Of a stretch of DNA of 64,000 nt, positions 1 to 9,196 are shown piece by piece. Location: contig CAVPDC010000020.1 of NCBI GenBank assembly GCA_963702595.1, positions 186,001 to 250,000 on the forward strand. The letters run 5' to 3'. Origin of the DNA: JALORV01 sp963702595 (GTDB lineage: Bacteria; Pseudomonadota; Gammaproteobacteria; Burkholderiales; Burkholderiaceae_F). The notes beneath the pieces were generated by a model. It was given only the letters and a program-made list of their open reading frames with translations. It had not been told where the DNA came from and searched no databases. The first letter of the stretch is position 1. Every line of letters begins with the position of its first letter. A program made the position numbers and the translations under genes.

Positions 1-475
1 ATTTGGGAGAGGTCAGTAGTCCAGCAATCATGCGAGTCCAAGCGACGCGATTCTCAGCAACCGTCGCGCCCGTTTGACTTGACTGGGAGAGGTTCGCCCG
101 CCAGCGGAGTAGCTAAAGTGGCTGCGAAAACTGACAGGGCAACAGCAAGGACCCGGCGCCTAATGTGACGATTGGGCGGCGTCCCTGGCGATCGCCTCGG
201 CATCGATGGCATTTCCATGGTTGCCAACGTTGCCCTCCTGCGGGCTCGTCCGCTCTTAAGCGATTTTGCCTTTCAGCTCGAACGACGACTAATGGCCGAC
301 CACGGAAGCGGAACGACACGCCGGAAAGTGCGCAACCATGAAGACGACGCTGCCGGCCGAGCGACCCTCAGCGAGCGGTCGCAGGTAGCAAAGGAGTCTG
401 GCGGGTGATCTGGTCAAACCATACTCCGTAGCCTTCGGCTCTTGGATGGACATCGTTGCGAACAGCGCAGGAACG
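1..475. other. no gene supported (left edge)
   Basis: I see no convincing gene here. The short open frames on both strands lack a ribosome-binding site, recognisable motifs or natural composition, and look like by-products of high GC content. The stretch lies downstream of the terminator of the DUF937 gene and may hold the end or control region of a gene outside the window. Confidence 0.5.
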
Positions 476-502
476 AAAACGGCCGCTCGCGATGAGCGGC
501 CG
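476..502 (-). terminator. intrinsic terminator of the DUF937 gene
   Basis: A perfect 9-bp stem (cggccgctc/gagcggccg) with a 5-base loop lies at 480-502. On the minus strand it is followed by TTTTC. It sits about 40 bases past the stop codon of the DUF937 gene, as expected for a Rho-independent terminator. Confidence 0.8.
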
Positions 503-541
503 CCTTCGCTATAGCATCGGAATGCAACCGGACGGGGCCGA

Positions 542-1543
542 CTAAGCCATCGCGGCTTCGATCTGCGCGAGCGCGGCCTTCTCGTCGTCGCTCACTAGCG
601 TACCGCCGATGCCGAAGATGCCACCTTCCTTGGCAGCTTCCGCCGTTGCTGTGCCGACTGAGCGGATTGTCGCCTTGAAGGCCTCGAGCTCGCCCGGCGA
701 GCGCTGCTTCACTGCTGCCGTGGCATCGGCGATCAACCTCGTCAGGGTGTCGCGATCCTTCGCCATCGCGCGGACCGACTTCAGCGCGTCCTGCGTCAGG
801 CCACCGCCGAACGCGGCCGACAGGATCGAACCGGCGGGCGCGGCCTTCGTTGCCTCGAGCAGTGCTGCCTGAGCGGCCTTGACCTCCTTCATCGTGTCGA
901 ACGGACCATCGAGGTCGGAACTCGACACGGCCAACATTGCGGCGACGGGTGCCGCGGCGACCTTGCTCCAGTCGGCGCCGAAGGAGCCGATCGCCGTTGC
1001 GGCCTTGTCGCCGGCGGCCATCGCCTCGTTCACAAGCTTCATCGTCGCCACATTGGCCGGGTTGCCGGTGAACTGCGTGGTTTCGCGCTTCAGCAGGTCA
1101 GCCAGTCCAGTGGGGTCAAGCTTGTCGGTCTGCACCGCCTTGCTGACCAGGCCCATCAGCGCCGGGGCCGCCATGCCGAGCAAAGGCATGACGTTAAAGC
1201 CGAGGGCCTTGGTGAGCGACCCACCGATCGCATTGAGTCCGGGACCCATCAGCGACGACAACATGCTGTTGCCGGTCGGCCCGCCGCTGAAGAGGTTGCT
1301 GATCAGGCTGGTGAGACTCCCGAAGCCGCCCAACAGGCCGCCGGTGTCTTGCGGCAGCATCTTGAGCAGCGACTCGGCACCGGTTGGTGTGCTCGCCATC
1401 TTGGTCATGCTGCCCATCAGCAACGGCGCGGCCGCCGCCAGGCCCTGGTTGATGGCCGAGGTATCGGCGCCCAGCGCCTTGCCGAGGGCGGAGACGATCT
1501 CGGGGTTGATCGCCGAGGACAGTGAGTCGAACAGGCTTGCCAT
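542..1543 (-). CDS. DUF937 domain-containing protein
   Basis: A 333-residue protein rich in Ala, Gly, Leu and Met. Its N-terminal 160 residues (MASLFDSLSSAINPEIVSAL, then repeated Gly-rich helical stretches such as PLLMGSMTKMAS and LMGPGLNAIGGSLTKALG) resemble the DUF937 family of bacterial proteins without known function. The C-terminal half is Ala-rich and helical. There is no signal peptide or clear membrane span. The ATG start has GGAG seven bases upstream, and an intrinsic terminator follows, so the gene is probably monocistronic. The family assignment rests on composition and motif resemblance; no function is inferred. Confidence 0.7.
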   Translation of the reverse strand: MASLFDSLSSAINPEIVSALGKALGADTSAINQGLAAAAPLLMGSMTKMASTPTGAESLLKMLPQDTGGLLGGFGSLTSLISNLFSGGPTGNSMLSSLMGPGLNAIGGSLTKALGFNVMPLLGMAAPALMGLVSKAVQTDKLDPTGLADLLKRETTQFTGNPANVATMKLVNEAMAAGDKAATAIGSFGADWSKVAAAPVAAMLAVSSSDLDGPFDTMKEVKAAQAALLEATKAAPAGSILSAAFGGGLTQDALKSVRAMAKDRDTLTRLIADATAAVKQRSPGELEAFKATIRSVGTATAEAAKEGGIFGIGGTLVSDDEKAALAQIEAAMA

Positions 1544-1819
1544 GAAGTAACTCCGTTGGTTGTTTGTTGATTGGAGGGGTGACGCCCTCCGGTACTAGCC
1601 GGGGGCGACGAGAAGACGCATAAATAATAAGTATCCGCGCCGGACATTGAGGCGTGATGACAGCGGCTAAGGGACGTTGTATCACGCACTGCAACGAGTC
1701 GCCGAGGCGGCTCGCTGGAGGCGGCGATAAGCAAGGCTCACGCGTTCAGCGCAACGTCAGCCTTGGGGCGACTCTGAGGTCAGGAGACGAAGACTGCAAT
1801 TGGCCGGAACCGGGCATCG

Positions 1820-2185
1820 CTACGTGACTGGCGTCACGGTTCCCTGATGGAAAACCATTTGCCACTTGCCCTTCGATCTCCGCCATAACGAGGAACGAAG
1901 GGTATCGACGACAGTATCGGAATGTCTACGGATCTTGTAAGTCAGGAGCGCAACGTCCGGTGCCAACGTCACCAACTGAAAGCCGGAGGTCGTTTGCACC
2001 ACTGGTGACTCAGCCTGTAGCACGGCGACGAGGTCGTCCCTGGTGTAAACACGTCCCGAGCTGCCGAACTCGATGAACTCGTCAGCGAGAAGTTCCACAA
2101 GCTGCGTTGACTTCCTGATGTCTGGGTCGAGCAGCGACTCCTCGAGCCCCTTCAACTCTGCTTCAAGAGCCTGTTCGGGCGTCAC
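1820..2185 (-). CDS. NTF2-like (DUF4440-type) protein
   Basis: A 121-residue protein with the look of a SnoaL/DUF4440 cone-fold protein. It has an N-terminal helix with paired acidic residues (EQALEAELKGLEESLLDPD), then LLADEFIEFGSSGRVYTRDDL, central strands (VALLTYKI) and a final strand pair with SLWRRSKGKWQMVFHQGT. Such proteins are small soluble domains used as enzymes, subunits or binding modules, so the substrate cannot be told. The start is GTG, with GAGGAG about seven bases upstream. It stands alone between DUF937 and a divergent hydrolase gene. Confidence 0.7.
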   Translation of the reverse strand: MTPEQALEAELKGLEESLLDPDIRKSTQLVELLADEFIEFGSSGRVYTRDDLVAVLQAESPVVQTTSGFQLVTLAPDVALLTYKIRRHSDTVVDTLRSSLWRRSKGKWQMVFHQGTVTPVT

Positions 2186-2472
2186 GGCATCGCTCCTCGA
2201 GGCGGGTTCGGCAAATTCTCACGGGTAGCAATCGGCTGCACTCAGCCGTCAGTAGACGTCCATTTGTCGTAGGCCGAAATAGCGAGGTTCAGTCCGTCCC
2301 GCCGACTTGTCGTCCCATGTGGGCGATTCTGGCTGAAGTCGTCGAGGTCGGCAATCGGCCGCGCCGTGACGACGCACCGTATCCGCGGGCTTCTCAATGC
2401 ACGCTCAGCTCATGGCTATAGGGAAGCAATCCGCATAGAGTGCGGTGGCAATCACTTCAATTAGCTCTAAGC

Positions 2473-3198
2473 ATGTCGGCGGAAAGCCAACCCATTGCAA
2501 TTCGAATCAATGAGACGGAGAGGGTCTCGGCATTGCTTTGGGCGCCGAAAGACAGCCGCGCAGTCTTCGTATTTGCGCACGGCGCTGGCGCTGGAATGAC
2601 ACATCCGTTCATGGTGTCCATTGCAGCCGGCCTTGCCGCGCGCAACGTCGCGACCCTTCGCTTCCAATTCCCGTACATGGAGCGCGGCTCCAGGCGCCCC
2701 GACTCACCTCGAGTGGCGCATGCCGCGGTTCGTGCGGCGGTTGAGGAGGCGGCACACCGCCTGCCCGGAGTTCCATTGTTTGCCGGCGGGAAGTCATTCG
2801 GAGGGCGGATGAGCTCGCAGGCGCAAGCGGAGTCGCCGCTGCCCGAAGTTCGCGGCCTGATCTTCTTGGGATTTCCGCTTCATCCTGCCGGCAAGCCGTC
2901 GCAAGAGCGGGCGGACCATCTCTCAAATGTGAACTGCCCAATGCTGTTCCTGCAGGGCACGCGCGATGAACTTGCTGACCTCGGGCTGCTAACTGCGGTA
3001 GTCCAGAACCTGGACAATTGCGCCATGCTGAAGGTTTTCGCGGACGCCGACCACTCATTCCATGTGCGCGCCCGAAGTGGCAACGACGACGAAGCGGTGC
3101 AGCGAGAATTGGTCGGCGAAGCTGCGGACTGGATCTCTTCAGCAGTCCTTCTTCCCCGCTCGGGCATTAAGCGCGATCGGGCATTGACCAAGTCCTAG
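2473..3198 (+). CDS. alpha/beta hydrolase, KANL3/Tex30-like
   Basis: A protein of about 241 residues with an alpha/beta-hydrolase fold of the KANL3/Tex30 'dienelactone hydrolase-like' type. It shows VFVFAHGAGAGMTHPFM (oxyanion-side loop), the nucleophile elbow FAGGKSFGGRMSS (Ser in G-K-S-F-G), LFLQGTRDELADL (acid region) and DADHSFHV (catalytic His). No signal peptide is visible, so it is probably a cytoplasmic esterase or thioesterase of unknown substrate. I chose the ATG at 2473 because residues from MSAESQP onward look native. A GTG at 2440 in frame would add 11 residues, and neither start has a strong ribosome-binding site. Confidence 0.78.
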   Translation: MSAESQPIAIRINETERVSALLWAPKDSRAVFVFAHGAGAGMTHPFMVSIAAGLAARNVATLRFQFPYMERGSRRPDSPRVAHAAVRAAVEEAAHRLPGVPLFAGGKSFGGRMSSQAQAESPLPEVRGLIFLGFPLHPAGKPSQERADHLSNVNCPMLFLQGTRDELADLGLLTAVVQNLDNCAMLKVFADADHSFHVRARSGNDDEAVQRELVGEAADWISSAVLLPRSGIKRDRALTKS

Positions 3199-3315
3199 TT
3201 CCCGATCCGAACCATCCCGAACCCGCTTCGGTGGTCCGCTTTCGGGCGAGTCGGTCGTCCACCTCAATCGTCTGGTTGTGGCCGCATCGAGTCTCGGCGC
3301 CTGCAACTCAATGAA

Positions 3316-4461
3316 CTATCTGAATCTTAGATTTTCGCGTGAGAGCTGGGTAATAGAAGTGCAGCCCATCAACTTCATCCCTCGCTCAATCTCCGCGCGC
3401 ATAAGGCCCAGCGCTCGCTCGACCCCGGCCTGGCCGGCGGCCGCCAAAGGAAACAGGTAGAAGCGTCCTACACCCACGGCCTTGGCGCCGAGCGATAGAG
3501 CCTTCAGGACGTGCGTGCCGCGCTGTATGCCTCCGTCCATCATCACATCCAGACGATCACCGACGGCATCCACGATCTCCGTCAATTGATCGAACGGAGC
3601 CCGCGAACCATCGAGCTGTCGACCGCCGTGGTTGGAGACGATGATCCCGGTGCAGCCGATTTCGGCGGCACGCCTGGCGTCAGCCACCGACATGATCCCC
3701 TTCAGACAGAACTGGCCGTCCCATGATCGGACCATGGCTTCCACATCCTTCCAGTTCATGGAAGGGTCCAGCATCTCCGTGAAGTAGCGCCCGATCGACA
3801 TGGCACCGTCGCCCATATCGACGTGTCTGTCCAACTGGGGCAAGCTGAAGCGCTCGTGGAACAGGTAGTTCAAGCCCCACATCGGCTTGAACGCGAATTG
3901 AAACATCCCGGCCAGCGTCAGCCTGAATGGAATGGAGAATCCGGTGCGCAGGTCACGCTCGCGGTTTCCTCCGGTGATGCTGTCGACGGTCAGCATCATT
4001 ACGTCGACGCCGGCCTCCTTGGCACGTTCGAGCATCGCGCGATTGAGGCCGCGATCTTTATGGAAGTAGAACTGATACACCTGCGGCGTGGCGTACGCCT
4101 TGCGCAGATCTTCGAGACTGACCGTGCCCAGTGATGACACGCCAAACAGGGTGCCGAACTTCGATGCGGCGGCGGCGACTGCCCGTTCGCCCTGATGGTG
4201 AAACAGCCGCTGCAGCGCTGTCGGCGAGCAATAGACGGGCATCGCCAGTTTCTGGCCCATCACCGTCACCGTGAGGTCAATGGCCTCGACCCCGCGCAGG
4301 ACATTGGGAACGAGATCGCAGCGCTCGAAGCTCGCCGTGTTCTGCCGATAGGTAACCTCGTCATCCGCCGCGCCGTCGATGTAGTTGAAGATCGGACCCG
4401 GCAGCCGTCGCCGGGCCAGTTCGCGGAAGTCATGGAAGTTGTGACAGTCGGTCAGGCGCAT
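3316..4461 (-). CDS. lldD: FMN-dependent alpha-hydroxy-acid (L-lactate) dehydrogenase
   Basis: A 381-residue enzyme of the FMN-dependent 2-hydroxy-acid oxidase family, which oxidises L-lactate or related acids. The TIM-barrel landmarks are present: NYIDGAADDE near residue 27, the substrate/FMN segment PVYCSPTALQRLFHHQGE, LTVDSITGGNRERD, and the active-site block SNHGGRQLDG with catalytic His278 and Arg281. The phosphate-binding part DGGIQRGTHVLKALSLGAKAVGVGR follows. Length matches the LldD family (about 380). No permease or lldEFG genes lie beside it, so substrate preference (L-lactate versus glycolate or mandelate) is uncertain. The 285 bases upstream hold interlocked inverted repeats that could be an operator. 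Confidence 0.88.
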   Translation of the reverse strand: MRLTDCHNFHDFRELARRRLPGPIFNYIDGAADDEVTYRQNTASFERCDLVPNVLRGVEAIDLTVTVMGQKLAMPVYCSPTALQRLFHHQGERAVAAAASKFGTLFGVSSLGTVSLEDLRKAYATPQVYQFYFHKDRGLNRAMLERAKEAGVDVMMLTVDSITGGNRERDLRTGFSIPFRLTLAGMFQFAFKPMWGLNYLFHERFSLPQLDRHVDMGDGAMSIGRYFTEMLDPSMNWKDVEAMVRSWDGQFCLKGIMSVADARRAAEIGCTGIIVSNHGGRQLDGSRAPFDQLTEIVDAVGDRLDVMMDGGIQRGTHVLKALSLGAKAVGVGRFYLFPLAAAGQAGVERALGLMRAEIERGMKLMGCTSITQLSRENLRFR

Positions 4462-4656
4462 GTCAGGAAGTCTTCTCCAGCAGCCGGCGGCGACTGGTGG
4501 CGTCTAACAGGCCCACGTCACCTTGCTGCACTGACGACTGACGGGCGCTTGGACATGTCCGCTTTATGGCCTTATGCAAGGACTTCGTCAACGTCGGTTA
4601 CTGGCCGGGTGCCGTCTTGAGGCTACCAAGGGGCTAGTAGCGAGTTCTCAGAAACT

Positions 4657-4703
4657 TTGACCTGGAATTTCACTAACTGTGACGGAAATTCCGGTGAAAT
4701 CTA
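4657..4703. promoter_or_regulatory. interlocked inverted repeats upstream of lldD
   Basis: Two nested inverted repeats overlap in this AT-richer patch. GGAATTT pairs with AAATTCC, and ATTTCAC pairs with GTGAAAT, in a region of about 40 bases. It lies about 200 bases upstream of the lldD start and downstream of the patatin gene. An operator for a regulator of lldD is possible, but no regulator gene is adjacent. Confidence 0.35.
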
Positions 4704-4746
4704 CTGACTTCAACGGGCCCTGCGCGCTCTCTGCGCGTGCCGGTGG

Positions 4747-6648
4747 TTATCTGGATGGGCGGGTTGGCTCCACTACGCCGAGCGGTACGGTCGCGAAGTG
4801 AGCGCGCTGCTCCGCGCTCAATCCGCCGAGCACTTCGACGGCGTGCCGCTCACCCTGTCGAACGATCTGATCAAAGCGGCTCCACTGCAGCATCCCCACC
4901 TTGTACAGCGGCGGATTGAAGTAGAGATCGGTCAGGCGCTTCGCATCCGACTGTCGGGAAACGCTGTAAAGGACCGTGACGTTGAGCAGGTACGACACCA
5001 GCGACGGGAGGCGATAACGGCGCTTGCGCCGCGGCCGCAGACGGTCGCGCAGCAGTTCCCACGTGCCCGGGAGCTCGGCCAGATCGAGGCGCTTCCCATG
5101 GTGCACGCCGAGGTCGACTCCGATCACCAACCCGACACCGCGGAGGTCGCGCATGATGTCGACCGGAAAGTTGTTGAACGTGCCGCCATCGCACAACAGG
5201 TTGCCGTCGTGCACGACCGGCGGCAGCGCCCCGGGTATCGCCATGCTCGCCTGCAGGCCGAGCGCGAGGTCTCCGCCATGAAAGTCGTGTTCGCGCGCCT
5301 GCGAGTAGTTCGTCGCGACGCAGAAGAAGGGTTTCCATAGATCTTCGATGTCGATCGGTCCGCCTGCCAGTTCGTCGATCGCGCGGTGGATCGCCGCACG
5401 AACGCGCCGGCCCTTGACCAGGGAGACGAGCGGCAGCAGGTTGTAGTCGGAGGTCGGGTTGGCGCTAAAGGCCCGACGCGCGATGTCGATCGCACGGTCG
5501 ATCGGAGTGTCGGACGCAATCAGCGTCGCCATCGCCGCGCCGATGCTGGTGCCGCCGACGATGTCGATCTCGACCCCCTCGGCGTGCAACGCGCGCCAGA
5601 TGCCCAGGTGCGCAAACCCGCGCGCGCCGCCGCCCGCCAGCACGAGGCCGACGGCGTTGCGACTCAGCATCCGTGCCAGACGCGCCATGTCACGGTCCAG
5701 CGCGGGTCGAATGTGCAGGTGCCCGGCCAACGGCCGCCGCGCCAGCCATCGGCGTGTGCCGCGTGGACAGGATTGCTCGGCCGGATGCAGCAGGACCAGG
5801 ATTTCGGCGGCCTCGCTGCGCGCGGGCCGGTCGACCAGGCAGGCCTGTTCGGTCGGATGCAGGACCGGCGATGCAGCGGCAGCGGCGACGAGCAGCAATT
5901 CGTCGCTGTTGCGGATGCAGCGTCGGGTCCAGGGATCCGGTGTGCTGTCGGCAAGCAGCAGCACGAAGTCGTGCTCTCCCTCCAGGTGGTCGAGCGCGAG
6001 CGAAATGCGATGGTCCGCCTCGGCGTTGTCGCTGAGCGTGATGCCAGGGATGCCGAGCGTGCGGTCGAGCGAGGCGGCGTCGACGACGCAAGCGCGGCCG
6101 AAGCGGGCCAGTTGCGCTTCCAGCGCGCGCGCGAACTCGGCGAGTTCAACACCGTCCGAGATCGGCAGCAGGCCGATCGTCACCGGTGCCGCCACACGCT
6201 GACGCTGATGCTCGGTCTGCAGGCGCTGGATCATTTGCCGCGTGAAGCTGAGCGAGACCTGCGGGTGATGCAGCAGCATCGCCTCGAAGTGCCTCTGGGC
6301 GAGCTGCGCCAGGACCGAATCGCGCACGGCAACGACCGTGGCGGCGCGCGGCTCACCGGTGTAAAGGCTCATCTCGCCGATCACCTCGCCGCGCGAGAGC
6401 TCACGCACCATGCGGGACGTGCCTTCCTCGCCCGCGACGTAGACCCTCAAGCGGCCGCTGATCGTGAGGTACGCCGAGTCGCCGACTTCACCCTGCCGGA
6501 TCAGCGTCTCGCCCGCGGCGATCTCCACCCACTGCAGGTGCTGCAGGAGAAAATCGCGCGTGGCGTCGCCGATGTCCGGAAAGAGTTCGTTCAACTGCTC
6601 GATGAGCAGCGCCGCGCGGTGCGGGTGTGATGGCGGCTGGTCGATCAT
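4747..6648 (-). CDS. cyclic-nucleotide-binding patatin-like phospholipase (NTE type)
   Basis: A 633-residue protein in three parts. Residues about 20-145 form a cyclic-nucleotide-binding domain with an intact phosphate-binding cassette (GEVIGEMSLYTGEPRAATV; Glu92, Arg101). Residues about 153-310 form a central region resembling the middle of neuropathy target esterase, including LLADSTPDPWTRRCIR. Residues about 332-580 form a patatin domain with oxyanion loop GGGARG (339-344), nucleophile elbow GGTSIG (Ser368) and DGG (Asp487). It should be a serine lysophospholipase/esterase acting at the membrane, perhaps gated by a cyclic nucleotide. It lies 66 bases downstream of the SulP gene, on the same strand, and is probably co-transcribed. 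No clear ribosome-binding site precedes the ATG. Confidence 0.87.
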   Translation of the reverse strand: MIDQPPSHPHRAALLIEQLNELFPDIGDATRDFLLQHLQWVEIAAGETLIRQGEVGDSAYLTISGRLRVYVAGEEGTSRMVRELSRGEVIGEMSLYTGEPRAATVVAVRDSVLAQLAQRHFEAMLLHHPQVSLSFTRQMIQRLQTEHQRQRVAAPVTIGLLPISDGVELAEFARALEAQLARFGRACVVDAASLDRTLGIPGITLSDNAEADHRISLALDHLEGEHDFVLLLADSTPDPWTRRCIRNSDELLLVAAAAASPVLHPTEQACLVDRPARSEAAEILVLLHPAEQSCPRGTRRWLARRPLAGHLHIRPALDRDMARLARMLSRNAVGLVLAGGGARGFAHLGIWRALHAEGVEIDIVGGTSIGAAMATLIASDTPIDRAIDIARRAFSANPTSDYNLLPLVSLVKGRRVRAAIHRAIDELAGGPIDIEDLWKPFFCVATNYSQAREHDFHGGDLALGLQASMAIPGALPPVVHDGNLLCDGGTFNNFPVDIMRDLRGVGLVIGVDLGVHHGKRLDLAELPGTWELLRDRLRPRRKRRYRLPSLVSYLLNVTVLYSVSRQSDAKRLTDLYFNPPLYKVGMLQWSRFDQIVRQGERHAVEVLGGLSAEQRAHFATVPLGVVEPTRPSR

Positions 6649-6714
6649 CGCGGAGACGGGCGACGGACTCGGGATCAGGCGCGGTGCGCGGTCGTGCCGC
6701 TACGCCCGCGCCGA

Positions 6715-8988
6715 TCAGTGCGCCGACTGTTCCGACCGCAACTCGTCGGTCAGCGCGCGCACGCGCGAGGCGAGCAGCAGGCCGATGTTGAGCAGCAGCT
6801 TGCCGACCAGGGCTGGATGCTCGGCCGCCAGCCTCTCATAGTTTCGCTGCGTCAGTTCGAGCAGCAGCGCATCGCTTTCGGCGATTGCGTCCGCCGAGCG
6901 CGGACGGCCTTCCAGCAAGCCGATTTCGCCAAACACGACTCCTGGCGCGTAGGACACCATCCTTCGATCACGCGCCGATCGACTGTCGCGATCGGAGCCC
7001 GGCAACCAAATTCCGATTTGGCCCGCGAGCAACACGTACATCGCATTGCCGGGCTCGCCGCTGCGGAAGACCGCTTCGCCGCGGGGCACGTGCCGCTCGG
7101 TCAGTAGATTGCGCAGGACGGCGAGTTCTTGCGAGTTGAGCCCGGTCCCGAAGAGTGTCTGCTCGAGCGGGAGCGGCACACCTTCGGCCGCCGCCGGAGC
7201 CAGCGTTGCGAGGAGTCGGTCCTCGGCGAACTCGAGCGCGCGGTCGGCGTCGACGAAGAACTGGCCCTCTTCGAGATGCTCGTGAACATCCATGTCACGG
7301 ATCGTGCGCATGCGCCCGTCGCGCGGGCTGAGGCCCGAGAGCAGGAGTTGCTTGCCGGCACGACGGACGGCATGGGCGGCGTGCAGCAGCACGCGGGCGC
7401 CGCTGGCGTCGACCTCGGAAACACGCTCGAAGTCGAGCACGATGTAGTCGGCGGCCTGGGCCAGGTGCTCAATCTCTTCGTCCGCGGCCTCGGCCGTACC
7501 GAAGAAGAGCGCGCCATCCAATTCCACCAGCGCAATGCGGCTCGCATTGTCGTTCAGGCGTTCGGTCTCAGCGGCGGCACGCACCTTGCGGGAGCGTCGT
7601 CGATCCCCGTGCGCCACCTGGCGTATCGGCCGCTTGCAGTTGCTGCGGATGAACATCACCATTGCGGCCAGGGTTCCGAGACCGATCGCCAGCGGCAGCG
7701 AAACGAAAATCGTGACGCCCGCCACCAGCGCCATGACTGCGTAGCTGGCTGCAAGCGAGCGGGGCAGTTGCCGCTTCAATCCCTGCCGCCACAGAACGAC
7801 GCTCGCGGTGCGTGTCCAGTCATCGACGAGAGAGATCGCAAGCGCCGAAAAGACGCCGGCGATGGCCGTCATCGGGACCATGTTCATGAAGCGCAGGCCG
7901 AAGGCCAGAGCCAGCAACATGGACACGCCGAAGACCAGCCGTGACATGCCGGTCTTGCCGCCGGCGTCGAGGTTGAGCTTGCTGCGGGTGGTCGAACCGG
8001 CGCTCGGCAGTGCGCCGACGACGCCGACAGCGATGTTGGCTACGCCCTGTGCCAGCAGTTCGCGGTCGCTGTCGCGCCGCGTGCGCGTCAGCTCGTCGAT
8101 TGTCGAGCCCGCAAGTGCCGTCTGCAGGCTGGACATCATGGCGACCGCAGCAGCGAACAGCAGCAGCGGCTTGGCCTTGTCGAACAACAATCCGTTGCTG
8201 ATGTGATCCGCCAGCGGAGCCAGAGTGTCGAACTCCGGCCATGTAAACGCAGGCGGCTCGAACAAGGCGCCGAGCAACGGCGCAAGAGGGGTCGCCGAGG
8301 CGACGTGATGCAACGCGGTCGCGGCGAGCAGGCCGGTGAGGTAGGCCGGAACCGCGCGCGACCACGCGGGTGGCCGCAGGGCGATCAGCAGCGCGGTCAG
8401 CGCCACGACCGGCGCGAGCCACCGAGTCTCCCGCCAGTCTTGCACCGTGGAGCCGAACGGCAGGCCGAGTATGTGCGGCAGGATTGCGGCCACCATCAGA
8501 ACGGCGACGCCATTCATGTAGCCGGCGTGCACCGGGTAAGGGATGTAGCGCACGAGCCCGCCCAGCTTCAGCCGCGCCACTACAACCTGCATGATGCCGG
8601 CGAGGACGAGCCCAAGAGCCGCGTAAGCGAGCATCCACGGCAGGAAGGGACGCCCGTCCGCGGCGGCCAGCGTCGGATCGGCAGCCAGCCAGCCGAACAG
8701 CGTGGCCATCAGCAGCGCCAGCGCCGCACTCGAGCCGCTGAGCAGTGGCCCCCGGCCGCCCGCCAGCGCCGACACGATGCACGCGATCGCGGCGGCGAAG
8801 GCACCCAGCAGGAAACCCAGATGAGCCTGCTCGGGACCAAGTGGACTGAACGCGACGAGTCCGTAGCTACCCTCGATCGCCGGCAGGACCATCGCTGCGG
8901 TGATGCCACCGGCGATGTCGCCGCGCGCCACACCGCCGGGTTGCCGCAGCGACGACCACCATCCCGATTGCGGTAATGCTTCGCTCAC
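6715..8988 (-). CDS. SulP family anion transporter with STAS and cyclic-nucleotide-binding domains
   Basis: An inner-membrane transporter of about 757 residues. The SulP membrane domain (start GDIAGGITAAMVLPAIEGSYG; later PYPVHAGYMNGVAVLM and the conserved LPSAGSTTRSKLNLDAGGKT) spans about residues 1-450. A STAS domain follows (about 484-590; core SEVDASGARVLLHA), then a C-terminal cyclic-nucleotide-binding domain (about 625-735; VVFGEIGLLEGRPRSADA keeps the cassette Glu and Arg). The substrate may be sulfate, bicarbonate or a dicarboxylate. I chose the GTG at 8988, with GGGAG four bases upstream. The frame is open further (TTG 9060, GTG 9057) without a ribosome-binding site. It sits between cpdA-like and patatin genes. 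Confidence 0.87.
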   Translation of the reverse strand: MSEALPQSGWWSSLRQPGGVARGDIAGGITAAMVLPAIEGSYGLVAFSPLGPEQAHLGFLLGAFAAAIACIVSALAGGRGPLLSGSSAALALLMATLFGWLAADPTLAAADGRPFLPWMLAYAALGLVLAGIMQVVVARLKLGGLVRYIPYPVHAGYMNGVAVLMVAAILPHILGLPFGSTVQDWRETRWLAPVVALTALLIALRPPAWSRAVPAYLTGLLAATALHHVASATPLAPLLGALFEPPAFTWPEFDTLAPLADHISNGLLFDKAKPLLLFAAAVAMMSSLQTALAGSTIDELTRTRRDSDRELLAQGVANIAVGVVGALPSAGSTTRSKLNLDAGGKTGMSRLVFGVSMLLALAFGLRFMNMVPMTAIAGVFSALAISLVDDWTRTASVVLWRQGLKRQLPRSLAASYAVMALVAGVTIFVSLPLAIGLGTLAAMVMFIRSNCKRPIRQVAHGDRRRSRKVRAAAETERLNDNASRIALVELDGALFFGTAEAADEEIEHLAQAADYIVLDFERVSEVDASGARVLLHAAHAVRRAGKQLLLSGLSPRDGRMRTIRDMDVHEHLEEGQFFVDADRALEFAEDRLLATLAPAAAEGVPLPLEQTLFGTGLNSQELAVLRNLLTERHVPRGEAVFRSGEPGNAMYVLLAGQIGIWLPGSDRDSRSARDRRMVSYAPGVVFGEIGLLEGRPRSADAIAESDALLLELTQRNYERLAAEHPALVGKLLLNIGLLLASRVRALTDELRSEQSAH

Positions 8989-9196
8989 GGCTCTCCCAGT
9001 TTCTGACTCGACAAGACGTTCGCGCAGGGAATGTCGCACGCCGGCCGGCCGCGGCACCAACCGGTACTTGTGCCCGTGGCACCGCGGCGGCGGAGAATAA
9101 CAGGGCCCTCGTTCATCACATCGCCCGTTAGTCGAAACACATCAGCGCGGCGCGCTGCGAGCTTGCGCCACGGGAAAAGAAGCACTGGCCGCGCTA

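Noticed and set aside
9165..9196. possible terminator after the cpdA-like gene
   Set aside because: Only a 5-bp stem precedes the T-rich run TTCTTTT on the minus strand; too weak to call.
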